64,000 nucleotides of DNA from Brachypterus glaber (Eukaryota > Arthropoda > Insecta > Coleoptera > Kateretidae), in NCBI GenBank assembly GCA_958510825.1, contig OY294047.1, forward strand, positions 53,489,365 to 53,553,364, given 5' to 3'. Shown here one piece after another: positions 56,746-64,000 of the stretch. The position numbers and the translations under genes were made by a program. A model generated the notes under the pieces. That model searched no databases. It saw nothing but the letters and a program-made list of their open reading frames with translations, and was not told the DNA's origin. How positions within the stretch are numbered: position 1 is the stretch's first letter; each line of letters begins with the position of its first letter.

Positions 56746-57137
56746 TAATGGCATGTAACGCACGTAACGTTGAGGTAGCGCTGGCGCTACGCTTGTTGGA
56801 AGCAGTATCTCTTCATATATTTATTTTTATTGTGTATATTACAACCCGACTAAGTCCGGCAGCGTACATATGTGGAAACGTTGGTATGGTTATAAAAATG
56901 AGATAGAGCTGTAATTTTTCACGTGTGCGGGACAGTTTACGGTCATAAAGAAGGTATTACGCGGCCTCCCAAGTGAATAATGCGCGGCACCAGGTGTACA
57001 GACACTTTTTAACCGCGAAACTAGATTATTACCACCCCCAGATTACATATTTTCTTCCACCACTAATTTACACAAAACTTTCGATGTATACTTCGTATAC
57101 AGGGTGTCAAAGAGGAAGTCTTTTGGTTTGTTTGGGC

Positions 57138-57290
57138 ACTAAATGATCCACATGACGTCATATTATGACGTCTTCCTGTCGTCTCAGTGATGTGTATAAG
57201 TCACAGCCCAGGGACGTAACATTACTGACGTTATAATAACGTCAGAATAATGAGTTTAGAATAACGTGTTCAACATTATATATCTCTCCA
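57138..57290 (+). repeat. GACGTCA-rich block, copy 2
   Basis: Near copy of 54016-54165 (CACATGACGTCATATTATGACGTCTT..., AGTCACAGCCCAGGGACGTA..., AACGTGTTCAACATTATAT) without the CCCAGGAA ends. Confidence 0.7.
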
Positions 57291-57311
57291 ATTAATAGTT
57301 ATTTAGTTTAT

Positions 57312-57735
57312 TTTGGCAACAGACAAAAGCCTATCGCTTGACGTTTTCCGTGCAAATGTCAACGACACTTTAAAGTTTAATTTTCTACAAAATTTTGTGT
57401 TTAGGTTATTTTTTATCATGTTAAAATTGTGGCTTGGTAACTTGCAGTGAAAAAAAGAAGACATGACTATAAAATATACCAAAATATTATTTGTTCTTAA
57501 AATTTTAAACATGGCGAAAACTGTAATGCCAACCCGAAACAAAAATCCCTAATCAGTCATCAATTTAAATGTAAGTTTTAATATTTTAGAGCAAAATAGA
57601 AAAAAATGTATAAAGCACTAGTTTCATAACACGTTTTTAGCGCACTAGTACTTTAGAAAACTCGCCGCAAGCAGCTCGTTTTCTAAACTTGTACTCGTGA
57701 GCTAAAAACGTATGTTATGAAACTAGTACAGTACT
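57312..57735 (+). repeat. ~430 bp dispersed repeat ending in a hairpin, copy 2
   Basis: Matches 28005-28436 along its length. The terminal hairpin pairs CATAACACGTTTTTAGCGCA with its complement. Confidence 0.75.
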
Positions 57736-57740
57736 GCATT

Positions 57741-58333
57741 TTCTACAAAAAACATATTAATCATTTTTGTCCTAAGATTAATACTACTTTGAGAAACTAA
57801 TATAGAAAAAAAAATAAAGAATTTTAGAAACAAAAATAATTAAAAATTAAGAAAATTAAAAACATCAACATAAAAAAAACTCTAAAAATTCAAAACATAT
57901 TCATCTTCTCACTTTTTAATTTGGATATAGGTACATACTCCAACTCCATTTATCCTATTAAATTTTAAGGACCCCAGTTGATACTAAAAACCAATATTGA
58001 AGAAAAAAAGGATAATCGGTAGTTTTAGCAGACACAAAAGCGCACAGGTGGCGTCAAGGGAGAGTGATATATAAAAATACATAAATGCATAAAAACTGTA
58101 ATATATAGGCAGGTAGATACATTTGTAATGTTGCTTTTATGGGAAATTTTATATAGGCCATATATCATGAGGTATTTTTGATTTTAAAAATGTATTGACC
58201 TGACAAAGATAAATTTTTGCTACATAGGTACTGATTTATTATGATAAATATGAACAATAATTTACTTTAATTTAATTAATTAAAAAAGAGTCAATTTTAA
58301 ATAATATAACTAAAATTTTGGCTATGTTAACCC
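57741..58333. other. Unassigned AT-rich sequence
   Basis: No repeat, exon or motif recognised apart from ordinary A/T runs. Confidence 0.5.
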
Positions 58334-58585
58334 CAACGAACTAATAACTCTTCTCTCTAGAATAGGCATTTCATTCGTAAACACTGACATAAACGTAGCC
58401 AACATATACATTCTCTGACTTACTCGCACAGCTTTGTTCTAACAGAGACAGCAATAACAGTTACTGGTTATTGTTATTGTTCATGCCTGAATATACCTAC
58501 TATTTGTTTACATCAAACCGAGATGTTGACGATAATTTATATTAACGGTATGCGTATTCTAGAGAGAAGAGTTCTTAGTTCGTTG
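58334..58585. mobile_element. hAT MITE, 252 bp, with 8 bp target duplication, copy 1
   Basis: Begins CAACGAACTAATAACTCTTC and ends in the near complement ...AGTTCGTTG. It is flanked by the perfect direct octamer GTTAACCC (58326-58333 and 58586-58593). Partner copies at 59718-59971 and, partial, 46918-47083. Confidence 0.88.
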
Positions 58586-58904
58586 GTTAACCCTTTTTCC
58601 TCGCCATCAGTTTTCCCTACAGTGACGGAGACATGAGGGAAGCCTCCTCCAAATGCAGCTTGAGTTGGTAAATTTTAGTATTTTTAATTTCTTCGAGCTT
58701 GCCAATATAAATTTATAAAAAAAAGATTATACCTTTATTTTTTATGTTTATGCTAGTTTGCTTATTTATAGTCACATGTCGTATTGTTAGACATTACTCT
58801 ATTAATGTTCAATACCATACAATAATCCACGTCAAAGTATACTAGTATTGATTTATAATTCTATATCTACACGTTAAAGTATCGTAAGTGATTTTGCATT
58901 TGCT

Positions 58905-59515
58905 TCTGTGTCTTTTGAGGCTTTAAAGGCTTAACATTCTAAGGCTGCGTTTTTAGTATTCGAGAGGCCGGGGTTCAATCCTCGGTTGTGGAACAACTTT
59001 TTCACAAAAATAAAATACCGTCGTTTCCCCACCACGTTGGCTTGTGCTGCCGAAGATCTAAGCACACAGTACAGAAAAAAGTTTGCAGTGAATAATGCCG
59101 CACTAGCACTCGGACCTGTGATACTACTCGGGGGCACCGAAAGGGAGCAGGTCAGGTCTGTTGGCCTTTAGGGACTTTCAAGCAACCAGGATCTGTACTA
59201 AGGCTGCAAGCGAAAATGATCCTTAAGCAGTTTGGCGCCGGTCCAAGTGCACTGGCAGCCAATAAACTTAAGGATCAAAGCCGCTCACTTAGCCAAAAAA
59301 GCCGACAAAACGAGGTTCGGATTCCTCGCTAAACTGTAGGTCCCGGGGTACAACAACAAAAATCCTCGTTAGAGTAGAAAAACTAGTAACAAAGGGGTAG
59401 GCAAAAAGGACCAATATGGTCTAGTTGCCAGGATTGACCTTCCCACCATTACTACTACTACTACTAAGGCTGAAACTGAAGATCCACTACTCAAATACTG
59501 AACATCATAAAATTT
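58905..59515 (+). mobile_element. Probable tRNA-headed SINE or related retroposon
   Basis: A B-box-like GGTTCAATCC at 58972-58981 sits in a T-arm-like context (GGCCGGGGTTCAATCCTCGG). The long, GC-richer body ends with TTACTACTACTACTACTAAGG and an A/T-rich tail (CATCATAAAATTTTTTTTGG). A second B-box-like GAGGTTCGGATTCCTC is at 59313-59328. The A box is weak. It is not a functional tRNA. Confidence 0.45.
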
Positions 59516-59717
59516 TTTTTGGTGTAATGTTGCCTAAGTAAATTATAATTTTGATTATGTAACATTAACAACATTTTCTAGACCAGGCTATTTGCTAATA
59601 AACTTTTTTCAACAATCAAAAGTTGCTATAAAGAACAAGTCTGCTAACATCAAAAGATATTATGGCGATAAAATGTGACTCACATTATGTGAGTTACGCC
59701 CCAGACACGGTTGTCTG

Positions 59718-59971
59718 CAACGAACTAATAACTCTTCTTTCTAGAATACGCGTACCGTTAAAATAAAGTATCGCCAACATCTCGGTTTGTTTGTAAACAA
59801 ATAGAAGGTATATTCAGGCCTCAACAATAACAATTACCAGTAACTGGTATTGTTGTCTCTGTCAGAACAAAGATGTGCGAGTAAGACAGACGAATGTTTA
59901 TGTTGCCGATGTTTTTGTCAGTTTTAACGAATGAAATGCCTATTCTAGAGAGAAGAGTTATTACTTCGTTG
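59718..59971. mobile_element. hAT MITE, 254 bp, copy 2
   Basis: Begins CAACGAACTAATAACTCTTC and ends TTACTTCGTTG. Flanks are GTTGTCTG (59710-59717) and GGTGTCTG (59972-59979), an 8 bp duplication with one mismatch. Opposite orientation to copy 1, 1.1 kb away. Confidence 0.85.
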
Positions 59972-60307
59972 GGTGTCTGCCATGGTCTGGTAGGATAGAA
60001 TCCCTGCAGACACCGGTGTCTTCCATGACGCTTACTAAAGTAACACAGTACTTATATAAAGTAACTATGTCTTTCGCAGCAAAATTGCCAAAAAAAGCCA
60101 TATGGCTGCTATAGGTACTTTGTAACTTAGGTAACCTATTAAGGTCGCTTGGACGAACTTTTTTAAGGAGGAACTTCATGCGGCTAAAAATTTTGAAGAA
60201 AATATTTATAGTAATACATCAAACATCTAAAACTTACTTTTTAAATAACTCTAAAGCCAGGATATTATTTGTAATAGGGAGATAATTTTGATTTTATAAT
60301 AAACTTT

Positions 60308-60893
60308 ATTTATCCAATACATACAGATAATAAGACAATTACCAGCTTTATTTATTATGTCAATTTTCTAAGTATTTTTTTAATAATAAAATTAATGCAA
60401 GAAGCAGATTTATTTTTGGAATGAAGGTTAGGAAGATATATAAGGAAGATGTGAATCTGTAGAAATGGAGGTGGAGAAGGCGGAAGAAGATGTATGGAAA
60501 TTTATGTGAAACATAAAAAATGTCAAAATTCGATTAATTTATTTTTTTCAAAATTAATGGAGAGCCCCTAGCACAAGCCGAAAGCTTATTTGGGGCTCTC
60601 CATGCTTATGTAATATATTTCAGAAAGAAACTATAATAAACTATAATATTTTAAATAGATAAACTCAATAATAACCCCTGCGTGGTTTTTACATTATTGA
60701 GCGGATAATTATTTATTTTACCCACTCAACTGTCACTTGTCAAATTATTTTCTTGTAAATGTCATTAAAATTTTTTATAAAAATATGAATTTCTAAGCTA
60801 TTTATTGGATAAAACCTTGTATGGCACTCATGGGTAAACCGATATTGCCCTCTCGAAAATTAACCCGTTACCCACTAGTACCATAAATAACTA
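60308..60893 (-). mobile_element. ~330 bp hairpin-bearing repeat, copy 6, split by a ~295 bp insertion
   Basis: The repeat is present at 60308-60351 and 60648-60893. It is interrupted within CAGCTTTATT/TTAAATAGAT. The distal hairpin is also deleted to AAAATTAACCCGTTACCC. Confidence 0.8.
60352..60647. mobile_element. Nested insertion with a 12 bp GC-rich hairpin
   Basis: Foreign segment inside repeat copy 6. It is purine-rich (GGAAGATGTGAATCTGTAGA, GGAGGTGGAGAAGGCGGAAG) and ends with a strong hairpin: ATGGAGAGCCCC (60557-60568) and GGGGCTCTCCAT (60592-60603), with a 23-base loop. Likely a retroposon 3' end with a structured recognition hairpin, but the family was not identified. Confidence 0.45.
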
Positions 60894-61555
60894 TTACAAC
60901 GGCGCACAATAAAAGCAACCTAATTCGCTTTGTGACGGTGAGTTCTTCCGATGGACTTTTCAAAATTATCTTCTACAGTACTTTGACGTGGGAAGAATAA
61001 TATCATCATCATCGCTTTATCTGTTTAGTCAATTGTTGTTTCGCATTGCAATTGACTCTCTAGAATTAGCTTTCTCTCTCTCTGAGAGCGAGAAAGACTC
61101 TCTCTTTATCTATCCGTTTCTATATGCAAACTAGCTGTATTTAATGAAGTTACATATAATACAAAGTTACGACTGCCTAATTGCCTAAACCATAGATAAA
61201 TAAAATATACTCTATTTCATTTCATTATTAGTAACTATAGTTTGACGCACGGATCTGTGGCTACGGGAAATATGTTTCGAATGTGTGTGCAAGTGGGAGG
61301 CCCGTTGTAGGCACGCACGCCTTATAATACTCTTGACGGAAAGAAGAGAGCGCGAATGATTCCTCCCCCTTTCTTAGGAGACTTTCTTTCATGCGGAGAA
61401 CTATATTTAGTAATTTTAATTTTTATGATTGGTGCTAATATTAGTTGTTTTACCAAAGGTTGCAATCATGGTATCAATTTTAAAGTTTTTCAAAATGATT
61501 TTTCTCTTGTCACTGTCAGAAATAAAATGTCGTATTTTTTTATTTCAAATGACTG

Positions 61556-61660
61556 AAAGAGAAAGAGAAAGAGAAAGAGAAAGAGAAAGAGAAAGAGAAA
61601 GAGAAAGAGAAAGAGAAAGAGAAAGAGAAAGAGAAAGAGAAAGAGAAAGAGAAAGAGAAA
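61556..61660. repeat. (GAAAGA)n microsatellite
   Basis: About 105 bases of perfect AGAGAA/GAAAGA hexamers. It produces artificial RE-repeat (plus) and SL-repeat (minus) frames. Confidence 0.95.
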
Positions 61661-61957
61661 AATATTCAATATGATAGTAGTTTCCCCTATAAATAGTAAA
61701 TATATTCAGAATGTTTGCGAACTGGGAATTTAATTTAAAAACTGAAAATCGATTCCGGTTTTTAACGAATTTCATTAAACTCATGTTTGTTTACAATTTA
61801 CATACATTGTTTACTTTTTAACAAAATAATATTATCGTGTTCGCCATTTCATATTTCGCAACTTTTAGTAAAAATATTTTTAAATGAATGCAATTATACA
61901 AAATGCAAATATTGGAAAATATATATCTCTTATAATCTCTCACATTAGGATTTTACC

Positions 61958-61984
61958 TTCTCTCTCTCTCTCTCTCTCTCTCTT
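61958..61984. repeat. (TC)n microsatellite
   Basis: Uninterrupted TC dinucleotides followed by a C/T-rich region to about 62170. Confidence 0.9.
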
Positions 61985-62792
61985 CCTCATTTCCTCATAG
62001 GTATATTATATTTCTTTATATTTCTCTCTCCCTCTTTGTATCTTTCTCGAATACTTTTCCCTTTTTCTCTCGTTCTTCCTATGCCTTTCTCTTTATGTTT
62101 TTCCTTCTCCCTCATTTTCTGTTTTTCTGCCTCCTTCTAAAATTCTCTAGTCTGTTTTAACTGATTTTCTCTAGTCCATACAACAAACAAAAACACGAAA
62201 CGTACTGTAGAAATGTAGCGGAGGGGGTTCCAAGCGGTGGGGAAAGTTTTAAAAGACAATTGCACGTCGCAGAAATGAAATCGATTGTAAATTGAATTAC
62301 AGACTATCTAACTTTACGCTGGAGAATTTTTCTACAAGATACACGTTTTACTATGTCTCCCTTTCTTTTATTTCTTTTCACTATTAAAATTGTACTTGCT
62401 ACATTCTTTTATTTTACTTCTTTTTCGATTCAAATTTGTTAAATTGTGCATAAATTTTTATGAATACAAAGTGTTTTCGATAAATTCCTAAGGAAATTTT
62501 CCTCTTTAGTTTATCATACAAAAAAAAGCCTGTCTGTATTATAAACTCACACAAATGAGCAGTACTCGGCGAATTTCCAGTACTCGCATAGGCGCCGCGT
62601 CGACTCTAGCGTTGACGTGAGGTTTTAAATATTTACATTTTTATTTCTTTTTATCTTGTTTTTTTTTTTAATGATTCCATTTAAACGAGTAAGGTATGAA
62701 AAAAAGTTTTCGATAAATAAAAATTAAAAACTTACGTATTCTTAAAAGATAAAAATCGAAATTCGGTTTTTTCTTTGAAAAACACCGATATA

Positions 62793-63530
62793 TACAGGGT
62801 GATCCATAACTGGCATGCCAAAATTTAAGAGGTGATTCTAGATCCAAAAATATAAAAAAGTTCCCATAAAGGTTGGTCCGGAAATGAGCCCTAAGGGATC
62901 TAGGGCCCTTTAAAATTGTAATAATAATAATAAGGTTTTTAATTAATAACTCGGGTACCGTTTAAGCTAGAGCGGCGAGCTTTTGCATGTATACTAGTAT
63001 TAATAAGGGCAATAAGTTTATGTTAATTTATTTTTTTAATTTATCCAGAGGCGTGCCCAGACGGACAAAATATATTAGGCTTAAAACATTTTTGTCCCAA
63101 ACTTTTCTATGTGTATGTTTTTTGGATTTGTTGTAAAAAATATAGATTTCTAGAGTAAAAATACATATAAAATATCATATAGTGTAACACTGTAGGAGCA
63201 ACCGTTATCAAAAAAAAATGCAATTAAGAGGAAGTAACATTTTGTGCCACCAAAAACGATACTTTTTAAAAGGCTATTACTCCTTTAATATTAAATTTAG
63301 GTGTTTTGGTGTATAATACTTTTTTGCTCAGTTTTAAATGAAGAATCACCCTGCAGAATTAAAATTTGATTGGTGCTTTTTTTTGTTCCCCATTCAATAC
63401 GTCATCTTCGAAGGGCCGTAGCTCCCTTAGGGCTCATTTCCGGACCAACCTTTATAGAAACTTTTTTTCATATTTTTGGATGTAGAATCACCTCTTAAAT
63501 TTCGGTACGCGAGTTCTGGAACAGGCTGTA
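62793..63530 (+). mobile_element. ~735 bp dispersed element, copy 4
   Basis: Starts TACAGGGTGATCCATAACTG and ends GGAACAGGCTGTA. Has a small AATAATAAT expansion near 62922. Beyond it, 63531-64000 is AT-rich and unassigned. Confidence 0.85.
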
Positions 63531-64000
63531 TATACATATGTATAGTTAATATGTATAATCAACATTGTTGTGTGTAACAAATTAGTCGTCAAATGTTTCG
63601 ATTTAGTGACTCTTATAAAAATTTCCCTCATAATTCAGCAAAACTATTCCGCAAGCCTATGTTTCTGTGTTTATTTTCAACGTTGATGAGTCATAACTGA
63701 GCTTACGCCGACCTCTGCAAATGAGCAAGAGTATTTAAGCAAGAGTAGGTACTTTCTCATAATTTATGAGTCATAAAACATATAATTAATTTTTGTTTGT
63801 TAAAATTTTATTTTCTATGGATACCGCTTCAAACAACATTACATTTTGTAAAAGGGGGGTCATGGAAAAAAATGATAATAGTTTTTGTGTATATTTTGAA
63901 CTTTTTGGTGATTTACAACTTTTTTCTCAATTGTGAATCATAAAAAAGTTTTATCCAGAAACATTTTTTTACAGTTTAAGGGACAGGGTGGGGTCGTAAA

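Larger units (their letters stand above)
60894..62792. other. Low-repeat region with CT/GA-rich microsatellites
   Basis: Unlike most of the window this 1.9 kb lacks recognisable MITEs. It contains GAGAGCGAGAAAGACTCTCT near 61085, a GC-richer stretch 61242-61330 (TGTGTGCAAGTGGGAGGCCC), the (GAAAGA)n array, C/T-rich 61958-62170, and a GC-rich CATAGGCGCCGCGTCGACTC at 62587-62606. GAGA-type tracts and local GC suggest a possible promoter or 5' UTR, perhaps of the Ig gene, but no exon can be proved. Confidence 0.35.

Noticed and set aside
56475..56906. 143-codon plus-strand frame with hydrophobic segments
   Set aside because: The minus strand of the same region encodes a recognisable LINE RNase H remnant; the plus frame is its shadow.
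58940..59000. Functional tRNA gene
   Set aside because: Only the T-arm/B-box is convincing; no cloverleaf can be drawn.
61429..61784. RE-repeat (plus) and SL-repeat (minus) frames
   Set aside because: Artefacts of the (GAAAGA)n microsatellite; the hexamer keeps all frames open.

Overview
This is a 64 kb piece of a large, AT-rich, intron-containing animal genome. The exon-intron structure, the protein sequences and the density of small DNA transposons point to an insect. A beetle is my guess, but the sequence alone does not prove it. Coding exons make up only about 4% of the window. Nearly everything else is intron or spacer filled with transposon relics, most of them short non-autonomous inverted-repeat elements (MITEs) present as several related copies.

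Three host genes can be assembled exon by exon, with matching splice phases. (1) Bases 1-8479, minus strand: the first six coding exons of the nonsense-mediated decay helicase UPF1. The start codon is at 8479 and the gene runs off the left edge inside the helicase domain, just after the Walker A motif. (2) Bases 10765-23438, plus strand: a Golgi-type glycosyltransferase of family GT49, related to beta-1,4-glucuronyltransferase 1 (B4GAT1). Exons A, C, D and E give a complete protein of about 408 residues. A second, diverged copy of the first catalytic exon (exon B, about 17700-18032) sits between A and C with the same exit phase. It is either an alternative exon or the remains of a tandem paralogue. 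(3) Bases 31127-45475, minus strand: the C-terminal five exons of an immunoglobulin/fibronectin-III cell-surface protein with a GPI-type tail, like insect Klingon or Wrapper. Its signal peptide and first Ig domain lie beyond the window or were not found. UPF1 and the glycosyltransferase are head to head across a 2.3 kb spacer. The glycosyltransferase and the Ig gene converge across a 7.7 kb repeat-filled spacer. From 45.5 to 64 kb I see only repeats and unassigned sequence, probably the 5' introns of the Ig gene.

The repeat content includes several groups. There are four near full-length copies of a ~735 bp element and six copies of a ~330 bp hairpin-bearing element. There is a 2.4 kb Tc1/mariner deletion derivative with ~700 bp terminal inverted repeats, and a Penelope-like fragment (GIY-YIG endonuclease) flanked by 178 bp inverted arms. 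Two LINE fragments are present (a reverse-transcriptase C-terminus with a (TTA)n tail, and an RNase H-region remnant), along with a tRNA-derived SINE. Several hAT-like MITEs have 8 bp target duplications, and several MITE families have TIRs beginning CCC next to a TA target. There are also long palindromes of 0.2-1.2 kb, a perfect 58 bp palindrome, microsatellites and minisatellites. I found no tRNA or rRNA gene, no CRISPR array and no clearly new multi-gene system. The most unusual points are the duplicated GT49 exon, transposon ends lying within about 10 bases of two splice donors, and the exchange of sequence modules between MITE families.
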